A stretch of DNA of 26,002 nt from Acidimicrobiaceae bacterium (lineage in GTDB: Bacteria > Actinomycetota > Acidimicrobiia > Acidimicrobiales > UBA8592). Positions 1 to 7,517 of this stretch are shown piece after piece. How positions within the stretch are numbered: position 1 is the stretch's first letter; each line of letters opens with the position of its first letter. Under the pieces are notes generated by a model that ran no database searches, was not told the DNA's origin, and saw only the letters and a program-made list of their open reading frames with translations. Location of the stretch: the NCBI GenBank assembly GCA_002722525.1, contig PBMJ01000022.1, positions 20,942 through 46,943 of the forward strand. The letters run 5' to 3'. Made by a program: the position numbers and the translations under genes.

Positions 1-291
1 CTAGCTGACACAGGGAAGGCAATAGAATTCGCTCGACCTATGGTGTACAGGGCAGCCTGGTCACTTGATAAGGACGATACTGAAATAGAACTTGCGGCTC
101 ACATGGCAAAGTTACTTGCGTCAAAGGCCGTTGATTTAGCCTGTGAAACTTCTCTTCAGTGTCACGGGGCTATTGCATATACTCTGGAGTATGACTTGCA
201 AATATGGTTGAAAAGAGGACTAACTCTGTCTTCCTCGTGGGGAGACATCTATAGGCAACGAGAAAGAATCGCTGACTGTTTAGGTCTTTAA
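1..291 (+). CDS. Acyl-CoA dehydrogenase, C-terminal part (5' partial)
   Basis: The reading frame is open from the first base of the window, so this is the last 96 residues of a protein that begins upstream. Fragment residues 54-72 read CHGAIAYTLEYDLQIWLKR, which matches the conserved C-terminal signature of acyl-CoA dehydrogenases (typically LHGGIGFT followed by a D-L-x-x-Y-x-K-R stretch). This region lies in the C-terminal helical domain that packs on FAD and the acyl-CoA. The preceding helix, rich in Ala, Lys and Met (KLLASKAVDLAC), also fits. Family members are flavoenzymes introducing an alpha-beta double bond into acyl-CoA thioesters. Substrate cannot be read from this fragment. The usual HGG is HGA here, a mild deviation. 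A hotdog thioesterase follows 91 bases downstream on the same strand, consistent with acyl-CoA metabolism. Confidence 0.85.
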   Translation, partial: LADTGKAIEFARPMVYRAAWSLDKDDTEIELAAHMAKLLASKAVDLACETSLQCHGAIAYTLEYDLQIWLKRGLTLSSSWGDIYRQRERIADCLGL

Positions 292-373
292 ACTGACCTT
301 ATCAATAAGATCCCATACAATCCTATGGGTGGCTATAAGCTCATTTGGAGCTACCAAGAGTTCTCTACCTAAC

Positions 374-378
374 GGAGG
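374..378 (+). promoter_or_regulatory. Ribosome binding site deciding the thioesterase start
   Basis: GGAGG lies four bases before the ATG at 383. The same frame is open back to a GTG at 329, but no comparable Shine-Dalgarno stands before that GTG. The ATG at 383 is therefore the better start and removes 18 residues from the longest reading. Confidence 0.7.
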
Positions 379-382
379 ATGT

Positions 383-1000
383 ATGGAAGAAGATGTTCTA
401 TCTGCTGCAAGCGAATTGCGGGATGCGATACATGACCTGGCACAAATAACAAGAGAGGTAGAACTAGGCTCAGAACAGCTACTAGCAGCCAAGCTGCTAG
501 TCGAGACAGCCAGTGAGCAATTACAAGGAAAATCCATTCCTCACTGGTCCGAGAAACCACCGGGCTCTAGAAAACAAACTTCGAAAAGTTACCGGAGTAG
601 ATCATTGTTCCAAGGAGAGTTACACCCGTTCTCACCGCCGGTGAACTGGGATTTGCACTCTGGGCCAGATGGTCAGCCAGGCTACATGTTTGAAACAACC
701 CTGTCTTCGCTATATGAAGGGGCGCCGAAGTCAGTTCATGGAGGATACATAGCCGGACTCTATGACGAACTATTTGGGGCTGTTCAAAGCTTAGCCGAAG
801 GGAAAACAGGTTATACCGGTAAATTAACTATCAGATACAGGTCATTTACTCCTACAAATAAGAAACTGATATTTCGAGGATGGGTTACCCAAAATAGTGG
901 TAGGCGAATCAACGTAAAGGCGAGTTGCCACGATGGGCAGAGCTTGTGCTCAGAAGCCGAAGCGCTCTTTCTTCGATTAGAGCAAGAAGACGAACTGTAG
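383..1000 (+). CDS. Hotdog-fold acyl-CoA thioesterase (PaaI/THEM4-like)
   Basis: 205 residues from the ATG preceded by GGAGG. Residues 118-132 read VHGGYIAGLYDELFG, the HGG-x(n)-D/E signature of PaaI/THEM4-type hotdog thioesterases, with Asp128 the likely catalytic acid. It is followed by a predicted central strand pair with TGKLTIRYRSFTP (146-158) and a final strand SEAEALFLRL (190-199), both typical of the fold. Family members hydrolyse acyl-CoA to free acid and CoA in the cytoplasm and act as dimers or tetramers. Residues 1-48 are an extra N-terminal helical, acidic segment that is not part of the hotdog domain and may be a coiled coil or oligomerisation helix. The next gene starts 2 bases after this stop, so co-transcription with the phosphatase gene is likely. 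The exact substrate is unknown. Confidence 0.85.
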   Translation: MEEDVLSAASELRDAIHDLAQITREVELGSEQLLAAKLLVETASEQLQGKSIPHWSEKPPGSRKQTSKSYRSRSLFQGELHPFSPPVNWDLHSGPDGQPGYMFETTLSSLYEGAPKSVHGGYIAGLYDELFGAVQSLAEGKTGYTGKLTIRYRSFTPTNKKLIFRGWVTQNSGRRINVKASCHDGQSLCSEAEALFLRLEQEDEL

Positions 1001-1002
1001 AG

Positions 1003-1512
1003 ATGGCAAACCTATTGTTCGTATGCACAGGGAATGCTGCACGTTCGGTGATGGCGGTTACCATGATGCGAGATATGACTTCGAAAATGGAAATTAGGGG
1101 CGCAGGGACTTTTTCTATTTCTGGATTGCCAATGAGCCAGAGGACCAGAGAAGCGCTCGCCAAGATGAACCTTTCGGACCCCCATCACCGAAGCCAGCAA
1201 CTAGAAAGCGAAGATTGCCATTGGGCTGACCTGATAATTGTATTCGAGGCGGAGCATGTGCAATACATTCGACGTAAGCACCCTGAAGTGAGTTCCATTA
1301 CAGGCACTCTCCCTCGCATAGCAAAGTTTCTCAAGGCTTCACAAGCAGATTTTGGCCATAGGGTCTCCGCAATGCAATTGGATGATGTCATCCCAGAACC
1401 CTGGGAAGAAGTACAAGATCCAGCTGGCGGTGATCAGGGTATTTTTGATGCATGCGCTGAAGAGATAAACGGGTATATCTCTTCACTTCAGGAGAACTTG
1501 AATGGACAATGA
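1003..1512 (+). CDS. Low-molecular-weight protein tyrosine phosphatase / arsenate reductase-like protein
   Basis: 169 residues. The N-terminus MANLLFVCTGNAARS contains the active-site loop C-x5-R-S (Cys8, Arg14, Ser15) in the exact position found in low-molecular-weight phosphatases, where Cys is the nucleophile. The general-acid Asp of the family sits in a DP motif near the C-terminus, and QDPAGGDQGIFDAC here (about residues 128-141) matches it. The family dephosphorylates tyrosine-phosphorylated proteins; related members reduce arsenate, so function is not fully fixed. The frame extends upstream to 925 inside the thioesterase gene, but the conserved N-terminus places the start at ATG 1003. 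Its stop lies inside the next gene (11-base overlap), so thioesterase, phosphatase and hemolysin III-like protein look like one transcript. Confidence 0.85.
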   Translation: MANLLFVCTGNAARSVMAVTMMRDMTSKMEIRGAGTFSISGLPMSQRTREALAKMNLSDPHHRSQQLESEDCHWADLIIVFEAEHVQYIRRKHPEVSSITGTLPRIAKFLKASQADFGHRVSAMQLDDVIPEPWEEVQDPAGGDQGIFDACAEEINGYISSLQENLNGQ

Positions 1513-2188
1513 AATCCCAAATTCGCTGTTGGTGGTTCGCCAACGAGCTGTAGAACGTCCCCGATTCCGTGGAATTCTTCATACTTGGTGTTTTTTTCTT
1601 TCTATTCCGATGGCGATTGTGCTTATTTGCACGGCCCCATCAGCTAGAACGGCCTTCGCTGCGTTTGCATTTTCCTTTGGAGTTTCTGCGATGTTGGGCA
1701 TAAGTGCCCTATTTCATAGGACTAATTTTAATGATAGGCAATGGTTGAGATTCCGAAGATTAGACCATGTCGGAATCTATTTTTGTATCGCTGGAGGGTA
1801 TACACCCATCGGAATGCTTGTTGTGGATGGATGGCTCCAATTGACCCTTCTGATATCTGCCTGGGCCGGAGTTGGTGTTGGGTGCTTGTTACGCTTTTTA
1901 CCTTTTGAACCTCCATATGGATTAATGAATGCATTGTTCCTTACTCTGGGATGGGTATCAGTTTTAGCATTACCCCAACTGTGGGACACCCTAGATCTCT
2001 CATGGATGATACTGCTGGGAGTAGGCGGACTTCTCTATACCTTCGGTGCTTTTATCGTAGGACTGCGAAAACCAGATCCTTGGCCTTCGACTTTTGGATA
2101 TCACGAAATTTGGCACCTTATGGTTGTAGCGGCAGCAACTCTCCATTACGTAGTTATGGCGTTCGGAGTGCTACCGTTAGGGGAGTAG
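1502..2188 (+). CDS. Hemolysin III / PAQR-family membrane protein
   Basis: 228 residues with about seven hydrophobic spans. Hallmarks of the HlyIII/PAQR family are all present: RFRGILH near residues 21-27, a S-x3-FHR motif (SALFHR, about 68-73), RLDHVGIYFCIAGGYTP (about 85-101), and FGYHEIWHLMVVAAATLHY near the C-terminus. The conserved Ser, Asp and three His residues form a metal (zinc) site in the PAQR fold and suggest hydrolase-like activity; the bacterial members are poorly characterised despite the hemolysin name. The ATG at 1502 overlaps the last 11 bases of the phosphatase gene, which suggests translational coupling. No signal peptide beyond the first membrane span. Confidence 0.9.
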   Translation: MDNEIPNSLLVVRQRAVERPRFRGILHTWCFFLSIPMAIVLICTAPSARTAFAAFAFSFGVSAMLGISALFHRTNFNDRQWLRFRRLDHVGIYFCIAGGYTPIGMLVVDGWLQLTLLISAWAGVGVGCLLRFLPFEPPYGLMNALFLTLGWVSVLALPQLWDTLDLSWMILLGVGGLLYTFGAFIVGLRKPDPWPSTFGYHEIWHLMVVAAATLHYVVMAFGVLPLGE

Positions 2189-2268
2189 GAGAAATCTTTC
2201 CTGGAAGCTAAGAACATGACAAATAGCTATTCGTATGTAGATTTAAATCTGTTCGATAAGGATTTTCG

Positions 2269-2856
2269 ATGTCTGTAGGCCCCCATCCAAAACCATGGCC
2301 TGATGACTCTCGACTAGACCCCGAACTTCTCTTAAATGGAGATAGTAGAAATGTTGTTGATCGGTATAGATATTGGACACGGGAAGCAATAATTGAGGAC
2401 CTTGATGCTGTCCGTCATCCATTCCATGTAGCAATAGAAAATTGGGAGCATGATTTTAATATAGGTACCGTCGTTCGAAACGCGAATGCTTTCATGGCAA
2501 AAGCTGTTCACATTGTTGGTAAACGTCGTTGGAATAGGCGAGGAGCGATGGTTACAGATAGATATCAACATGTTCAACACCACAAGACGGTAGAGGAATT
2601 TGCCTTATGGGCTAAAGCTGAGAGCATAGCGGTACTCGGGGTTGATAATATTAAAAACTCAGTTCCTATTGAAACCGCGAAACTTCCAGAAGATTGTGTT
2701 CTGGTTTTTGGTCAAGAGGGGCCAGGTCTAAGTGCTGAGATGATTAGTGAATGTCAAATGATATTAGAGATAACCCAATATGGGTCTACAAGGTCGATCA
2801 ATGCCGGGGTGGCTAGTGGTATAGCTATGTACGAATGGTTATCTCAAAACGGCTAG
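2269..2856 (+). CDS. TrmH/SpoU-family RNA 2'-O-methyltransferase
   Basis: 195 residues, the size of a minimal SPOUT methyltransferase. The three knot motifs are clear: motif 1 NIGTVVRNANAF (64-75), motif 2 LVFGQEGPGLS (145-155) and motif 3 STRSINAGVASGIAMYEW (173-190). These residues build the trefoil-knot S-adenosylmethionine site and the catalytic Arg (motif 1). Family members methylate the 2'-hydroxyl of a nucleotide in tRNA or rRNA as homodimers; the target here cannot be told. The N-terminal ~50 residues are short and charged rather than an L30e-type RNA-binding domain. AAGGA stands 6-7 bases before the ATG. It is convergent with the SnoaL-like gene, 14 bases away, with no obvious terminator hairpin between them. 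Confidence 0.9.
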   Translation: MSVGPHPKPWPDDSRLDPELLLNGDSRNVVDRYRYWTREAIIEDLDAVRHPFHVAIENWEHDFNIGTVVRNANAFMAKAVHIVGKRRWNRRGAMVTDRYQHVQHHKTVEEFALWAKAESIAVLGVDNIKNSVPIETAKLPEDCVLVFGQEGPGLSAEMISECQMILEITQYGSTRSINAGVASGIAMYEWLSQNG

Positions 2857-2870
2857 AGGTCTTTGCATTT

Positions 2871-3338
2871 CTATTCGAATGGAGGAAATGATCCTTCCAT
2901 ATAAGCTTGCTCCTCAACTTTTTCGCTAATTTTCCAACCCAATTCTGTTCGGACACACGTGTCGTTATACCATCCCCCAACTGTAAATATGTGAAGTTGT
3001 TTACCATCGGGGTCATAGATTCCATCTTGGTTAGTAGGAACCCCCATCGGATTAGAAAATATTGTCCGACATGTTGCAGAATCACCATCGATTTCGATTA
3101 AAGATTTGCCAATTAAGTGTTGGGTCATGGGGAAAATCGCCAAACTATTCTGCAGCCATAGCTTAATAGCGGGATATTCTCCTTTCCCTTCAGGGCCGCC
3201 AGAACTTTCATAGTCTAAGTGGGCATCTTCAGTAAAAACGCTATCTAGCAGATCCCAGTCCTTAGAGTCGATTGCTTCAATGTAACGAACCATTAATTGC
3301 TCTATCTCAAGCCGGTCACTTATTTCTGTTGTATCCAT
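2871..3338 (-). CDS. SnoaL-like / nuclear transport factor 2-fold protein
   Basis: 155 residues with the layout of the SnoaL_4-type NTF2-like fold: an N-terminal helix RLEIEQLMVRYIEAIDSKDW (9-28), then LLDSVFTEDAHLDY (about 30-43), and beta-strand-rich remainder ending in GWKISEKVEEQAYMEG. The motif of an acidic residue after F-T-E-D-A is typical of the ketosteroid-isomerase/limonene epoxide hydrolase/SnoaL superfamily, many of which catalyse isomerisation, hydration or dehydration of small ring compounds. Catalytic residues are not certain. It starts 9 bases after the acyl-CoA synthetase stop, with AGGA overlapping that stop region, so the two are probably one operon. A role in processing the same substrate as the acyl-CoA synthetase is inference. 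Confidence 0.8.
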   Translation of the reverse strand: MDTTEISDRLEIEQLMVRYIEAIDSKDWDLLDSVFTEDAHLDYESSGGPEGKGEYPAIKLWLQNSLAIFPMTQHLIGKSLIEIDGDSATCRTIFSNPMGVPTNQDGIYDPDGKQLHIFTVGGWYNDTCVRTELGWKISEKVEEQAYMEGSFPPFE

Positions 3339-3347
3339 ATTTGTTTC

Positions 3348-4889
3348 CTAAACGATTCGGCTATTCCTATCTCCCCAATATTCATCTCGGAGAAGCCGTT
3401 TATATAGTTTCCCAGTTGGATGTCTTGGGAGTTCATCTCTGAAATCGACGGTTCTTGGGCACTTAACCTTTGCTAGCTGCTCATGGCAAAAAGCTAGTAA
3501 CTCTCTCTCCACATCCGCACTTGCTGACGCAGGGTCAATCAACTGGACTACTGCCTTCACTTCTTCACCTAAGTCATCGTTAGGTACTCCGAAGACTGCT
3601 ACGTCTAAAACCTTGGGATGCATAGTGAGCACGTTCTCAGCTTCTTGGGGGTAAATGTTTACTCCTCCAGAGATAATCATGAAGGCCTTTCGATCTGTGA
3701 GATAGAGGTACCCATCTTCATCAAGTCGACCGATATCGCCAAGAGTCGACCAGCCATTTGCAAGTCGCGCTCCCTTCGTTTTCTCTGGATCGTTGTGGTA
3801 CTCAAAGGTAGAGTCGCTTTCAAAATAAACTGCTCCGACTTCCCCAACTGGTAATTCTTCCCCATTGTCATCGACGATGTGCAAGGTTCCCTGTATCGCA
3901 CTTCCAACGGTCCCTTCATGCTCAAGCCATTGTTGGCTATTGCAATAGCAGAAACCGTTTCCCTCCGTTCCTGCATAGTATTCATGGATGATCGGTCCCC
4001 ACCACTCAATCATTTGCTTCTTCACAGGAATAGGACATGGAGCTGCAGCATGGACAACTCCTTGAAGAGAGCTGACATCAGCTTCATCACGAACGCTTTG
4101 GTCAAGTTTCAACAGGCGTACAAACATCGTAGGAACTACTTGGAGGAAGGAAATCTCATACTTTTCTATACTTTCCAACATTTCCTCGGGGCTGAATCTA
4201 GGCATTACAACTACCGTTCCACCGATCTTATGGATTCCTCTACAGAATCTAAGCGGGGCTGCGTGGTAGAGCGGGGCAGGAGAAAGGTAGTTTGTTTCTT
4301 GATTAGCACCGAATAGTGCGCTCATTAGAGCTGTAACTCCGTCAGTTTCTCCCAGAGAGGTACCAGGGAGGGGGACTTTCACCCCTTTCGGACGTCCAGT
4401 GGTTCCAGAAGAGTAAAGCATGTCAGCGCCTTCAACTCTTGGGCCGACTGGGCTAAGAGGCTGTTGGTCTAAGAGGTCTTCCAAAGAGTCAAATCCATCA
4501 ATATTCCCCCCGACACATAACCGGAGCGAAACATCTGGTATTTCTGGGGCTACTTCTCGAGCTTCAGCCCCTTTATGAGGTGAAGTGATAAATGCTCTTG
4601 CCCCACAGTCCTTGATGATGTACTCAATCTCTGGTGCGGTCAGGCGTGAACTGATAGCGGTGTAGTAAAGGCCGGCATAATGAGCGCCCCAACAGATAGG
4701 TAAGAATTCAAGTCGATTCTCTAGACATAAGGCAATATGATCTCCGGTTTTGAAACCAGCATTTTGTAGTAGGTTTGCTACTTTTTCTGCGTAAGAGTGA
4801 AGCTCCTCATATGTCATACTTTCACCAGTGTCTGACATTATGAGAGCAGGTTTATCTGGATGACTTTTTGCATGAATGCCGGGATACAT
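3348..4889 (-). CDS. Acyl-CoA synthetase (AMP-forming, FadD-like)
   Basis: 513 residues, usual length for the ANL superfamily. Core motifs: P-loop YSSGTTGRPKGVK (159-171), the A5 motif YYAGTEG (304-310), STLGDIGRLDEDGYLYLTDR (381-400) carrying the ribose-binding Asp and hinge region, and PTGKLYKR (491-498) with the catalytic Lys494. The enzyme adenylates a carboxylic acid with ATP and transfers the acyl group to CoA in the cytoplasm. YYAGTEG rather than the common YG-x-TE is like actinobacterial FadD4/FadD12-type and crotonobetaine/carnitine-CoA ligase-like members; substrate is unknown. AAGGA lies about 5 bases before the ATG. It heads a two-gene unit with the SnoaL-like protein and follows the 3-alpha-HSD-like SDR by 85 bases on the same strand. 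Confidence 0.92.
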   Translation of the reverse strand: MYPGIHAKSHPDKPALIMSDTGESMTYEELHSYAEKVANLLQNAGFKTGDHIALCLENRLEFLPICWGAHYAGLYYTAISSRLTAPEIEYIIKDCGARAFITSPHKGAEAREVAPEIPDVSLRLCVGGNIDGFDSLEDLLDQQPLSPVGPRVEGADMLYSSGTTGRPKGVKVPLPGTSLGETDGVTALMSALFGANQETNYLSPAPLYHAAPLRFCRGIHKIGGTVVVMPRFSPEEMLESIEKYEISFLQVVPTMFVRLLKLDQSVRDEADVSSLQGVVHAAAPCPIPVKKQMIEWWGPIIHEYYAGTEGNGFCYCNSQQWLEHEGTVGSAIQGTLHIVDDNGEELPVGEVGAVYFESDSTFEYHNDPEKTKGARLANGWSTLGDIGRLDEDGYLYLTDRKAFMIISGGVNIYPQEAENVLTMHPKVLDVAVFGVPNDDLGEEVKAVVQLIDPASASADVERELLAFCHEQLAKVKCPRTVDFRDELPRHPTGKLYKRLLRDEYWGDRNSRIV

Positions 4890-4974
4890 AACTTTCCTTA
4901 ACTAAACATTCTCTAGGTTCTTCGAAGTAAATACCAACATACCTCTAAGACTCAGCCCCGCCCAATTAGATCAT

Positions 4975-5790
4975 TTAGATCGTGAAAGATTTTGGCCAAT
5001 CATCAGGGCGGATCAGGGCATCTGATCCGCCATCAACGACGACGACTGAACCACACATAAAATCTGCTGCGTCAGAGAGCATCATTTTTATCCACTTAGC
5101 AATAGTTTCAGGAGACCCGAAACCCCCAGTAGGAATCGGCAATGTCTTGATGGCATCCCTGAACTCTTCGTCATCCAGTCCTCCTTGAAGAAGAGGGGTA
5201 AGTATCGCTCCAGGGGCTATAGCGTTTAATCTAATTCCAGATCCAGCCCATTGTTCAGAAGGGGCAGATCTTCGGACGAAACGAGCAACCGCCGTCTTCG
5301 AAGCGGCATAAGCTATAGCCATTGAGGCCATGCCGGAATAGTCTCCAAGAATTTGATTACATTTCTCTTCGTCGAAAGCGAGGCACGCTTCTATAAGGCT
5401 TTCAGGGACATTTGGTGTAATAGTCGTTGAGTTTGATGAAATAGCTACCACTTTCGAAGTGGAATTCGAAAGAACTAAAGCTTCGCGTAGTCCATTTATT
5501 ATTTCGACTGTCCCCAACCAGTTGATAGAAATAATTTTTTCAGGGTCATAGGGCGGGCCCACCCCTGCGGAAGTAACAAGGCCATCTAAAGCACCCCCCG
5601 TTCTATTAAGCGTTTCTGATATAGCTTGATTCCTGCCATCAATGTTGCTCAAATCCGCTATGACGTCCGCGTTATTAAGGTCGATCCCTATAACATTGGC
5701 GCCATCCAGCTCTAAAGAATTTCTTAAGGATGCTCCAATGCCAGATGCACTTCCAGTAATGGCGATCGTTATTTCTTTGTTGGAAGACAT
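4975..5790 (-). CDS. Short-chain dehydrogenase, 3-alpha-hydroxysteroid dehydrogenase-like
   Basis: 271 residues of a classical SDR: cofactor glycine motif TGSASGIG (12-19), the SAGVG segment (74-78) replacing the usual NAG, Ser118/119, and the catalytic YAASK (Tyr161, Lys165). Several stretches follow the Comamonas 3-alpha-hydroxysteroid dehydrogenase/carbonyl reductase pattern rather than generic SDRs: the short NADH-binding segment GIDLNNADVIADLS (35-48), a long insertion between Ser and Tyr (about 120-156) rich in Glu and Leu, RLNAIAPGAILTPLLQ (187-202), and a C-terminus VVDGGSDALIRP (251-262). That family interconverts 3-alpha-hydroxy and 3-keto steroids with NAD(H); other alcohol substrates are possible. 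No Shine-Dalgarno is visible before the ATG, which may indicate a leaderless transcript. It is divergent from the membrane protein gene 41 bases away. Confidence 0.8.
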   Translation of the reverse strand: MSSNKEITIAITGSASGIGASLRNSLELDGANVIGIDLNNADVIADLSNIDGRNQAISETLNRTGGALDGLVTSAGVGPPYDPEKIISINWLGTVEIINGLREALVLSNSTSKVVAISSNSTTITPNVPESLIEACLAFDEEKCNQILGDYSGMASMAIAYAASKTAVARFVRRSAPSEQWAGSGIRLNAIAPGAILTPLLQGGLDDEEFRDAIKTLPIPTGGFGSPETIAKWIKMMLSDAADFMCGSVVVVDGGSDALIRPDDWPKSFTI

Positions 5791-5831
5791 ATAAAGGTTT
5801 TAGACGATTCGTCACTGAATAAACAAATACG

Positions 5832-6587
5832 GTGGAAAGAGGATTTTTGTCTCAAGCAGGCCAAACTGGGAAAGTGGCTGAAGACAAAGTACAGGGATCT
5901 TCATCAGAATTCCCAAATAACCCAATCACTCCGACAGGGGATAGAAATATATGGGAAGCCTTGTTCCCCTTGTTCGCTTTTATTGTCGTTAATCGCTTGT
6001 TCAGTTTGCTATGGGCGATTGTTGTAGCCACAGTTTGGTCGCTAAAAATTACATTCCAGAGATATCGACAGGGGCACCCTATCGGGCGATTTTTGCCAAT
6101 AGTAACTATTGGGATTATCGCAAGGGGAGTCGTTGGAATCATTACAGACAGTGAAGCGGTGTATTTTGGAATCGGTATCGGGATAAAGGCATCGGTCGGC
6201 TTCGTACTCATTATTTCTGTTTTTCTGAAAAAAAATCTACTGACGAAATATGCACCTCTTATTCTGGGCTTTAAGAGAAGTATTACGTCTCAACCGGTCT
6301 ATAAAAAGGCTATGAACCACATATCAGTGTTTATAGCTTTCGCACAATTTGCGAGCTCTGCATTCGACATATGGTTATTCAATAATGCTTCGGTTGATGG
6401 GTATTTGATCATCCGGTTTTTTGTGAATTGGCCCTTCACCACACTTGTGATACTTGGATCGTTCTTTTACTTGAATCGACGTTTGAGCCAGATCCAAGGC
6501 TTTCCTGGTATAGCAAGCATTATGGAAGAAAGACTAGCGAATGATGAGCCAGGTAAAAAGCGAAAACGAAACACGAATGAGACTTGA
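5832..6587 (+). CDS. Multi-pass membrane protein, DUF3159/VC0807-like
   Basis: 251 residues from a GTG at 5832; a TTG at 5847 preceded by AGAGGA is an alternative start. After a polar N-terminal ~35 residues the protein has about five to six hydrophobic spans: around 41-67, 85-102, 110-133, 162-182 and 192-212, separated by short basic loops. It ends with a very basic tail (GKKRKRNT). The arrangement and the core around residues 95-135 (ARGVVGII, GIGIKASVGFVLIISVF) resemble the actinobacterial DUF3159 and VC0807-type families, which have no established function; the match is from pattern memory and is moderate. The basic C-terminus is likely cytoplasmic. The next gene starts 11 bases after the stop with its Shine-Dalgarno overlapping the stop codon, so co-translation with the SDR is likely. 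Confidence 0.75.
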   Translation: MERGFLSQAGQTGKVAEDKVQGSSSEFPNNPITPTGDRNIWEALFPLFAFIVVNRLFSLLWAIVVATVWSLKITFQRYRQGHPIGRFLPIVTIGIIARGVVGIITDSEAVYFGIGIGIKASVGFVLIISVFLKKNLLTKYAPLILGFKRSITSQPVYKKAMNHISVFIAFAQFASSAFDIWLFNNASVDGYLIIRFFVNWPFTTLVILGSFFYLNRRLSQIQGFPGIASIMEERLANDEPGKKRKRNTNET

Positions 6588-6598
6588 GGAGAAACTAG

Positions 6599-7444
6599 AT
6601 GGTTGGGGATGATTTAAGCGGATATGGGGTTCTGGTAACTGGTGGGGGTACTGGGATAGGTAAAGCGTGTGCTACTTCCTTAGTGCGCAATGGTGCTTCA
6701 GTTACTATCTGCGGACGGACCGAGGGGCGACTTCAACAAGCACAAGAAGAAATCGCAAAAGTCACTGGCGGGGAAGGCAAGATTCAATATTGGCTTTGTG
6801 ATGTGACTGAAGAAGTGCAGGTAGAGGAAGCTATGGCGGCAGCTTCCCGTTTTGGAAGCGGACTTAAAGGAGTTGTCGCTAATGCTGGAGGAGGTGGAGC
6901 ACTAGCCCCATATCACCTTCAAAGTCTTGAGGAGTTCACTAGGGTTCTTCACCTCAATGTTTTAGGGACGATGCTATGCATAAAACATTCGGTTCCCTAC
7001 TTAAAAGAATCCGGAGGAGGTTCATTCGTAGGGATGTCGTCAATTGCTGGGCATTTGACTCATCTTTGGTTCGGAGCGTACCCTGCAGCAAAAGCTGGGA
7101 TAGAAGCGATGATTAGGAATGCTGCAGATGAATTTGGGCAGGCGAGCATCCGTTTCAACGCGGTTCGGCCGGGCTTTATCGCTACCGAAATAATGCAGGG
7201 AGTGCCTAGAGACAGCAAAACCTTTAAGTCCTATATAGATAATACGCCCTTGGGAGATATTGGAACTCCTGAAGATGTTGCCTCCTTGGTGCAATTCTTG
7301 ATTAGTTCAGATTCACGTTGGATCACCGGTCAATGCATTAATGTTGATGGAGGGCATTCGCTTCGTAGAGGCCCTCAATTCACTGAATTCTTAATCGGTC
7401 TAACAGACGAGGAAATCCGCGGAGATCTAAAAGGTAAAGACTAA
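6599..7444 (+). CDS. SDR family oxidoreductase
   Basis: 281 residues of a classical short-chain dehydrogenase: TGGGTGIG (14-21), NAGG (95-98), Ser147/148 and YPAAK (Tyr161, Lys165), then RFNAVRPGFIATEI (185-198) and the C-terminal INVDGGHSLRRGP (247-259). CGRTEGRL (38-45) with Arg in the cofactor-binding loop suggests NADP(H) rather than NAD(H). Actinobacteria carry many such enzymes beside acyl-CoA and steroid genes; here the substrate cannot be assigned. AGGAG (6587-6591) overlaps the stop codon of the preceding membrane protein and stands 7 bases before the ATG. It is convergent with the P450 gene, 73 or so bases apart; that gap is AT-rich with no clear hairpin. Confidence 0.9.
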   Translation: MVGDDLSGYGVLVTGGGTGIGKACATSLVRNGASVTICGRTEGRLQQAQEEIAKVTGGEGKIQYWLCDVTEEVQVEEAMAAASRFGSGLKGVVANAGGGGALAPYHLQSLEEFTRVLHLNVLGTMLCIKHSVPYLKESGGGSFVGMSSIAGHLTHLWFGAYPAAKAGIEAMIRNAADEFGQASIRFNAVRPGFIATEIMQGVPRDSKTFKSYIDNTPLGDIGTPEDVASLVQFLISSDSRWITGQCINVDGGHSLRRGPQFTEFLIGLTDEEIRGDLKGKD

Positions 7445-7517
7445 CAATTAGTTTTTAAATTTCAGACCTATCTCATCGCAGTTAATTTATCTATCGATCT
7501 ATTAGTGAAGAAACTTC

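Noticed and set aside
925..1002. N-terminal extension of the LMW phosphatase
   Set aside because: It lies inside the thioesterase gene, and the conserved phosphatase N-terminus begins at ATG 1003.
3879..4316. 145-codon plus-strand ORF opposite the acyl-CoA synthetase
   Set aside because: The minus strand carries all ANL motifs across this stretch; the antisense product has no recognisable features.
7445..7517. Bidirectional terminator between convergent SDR and P450 genes
   Set aside because: The stretch is AT-rich but I could not find a stem-loop with a T-run on either strand.
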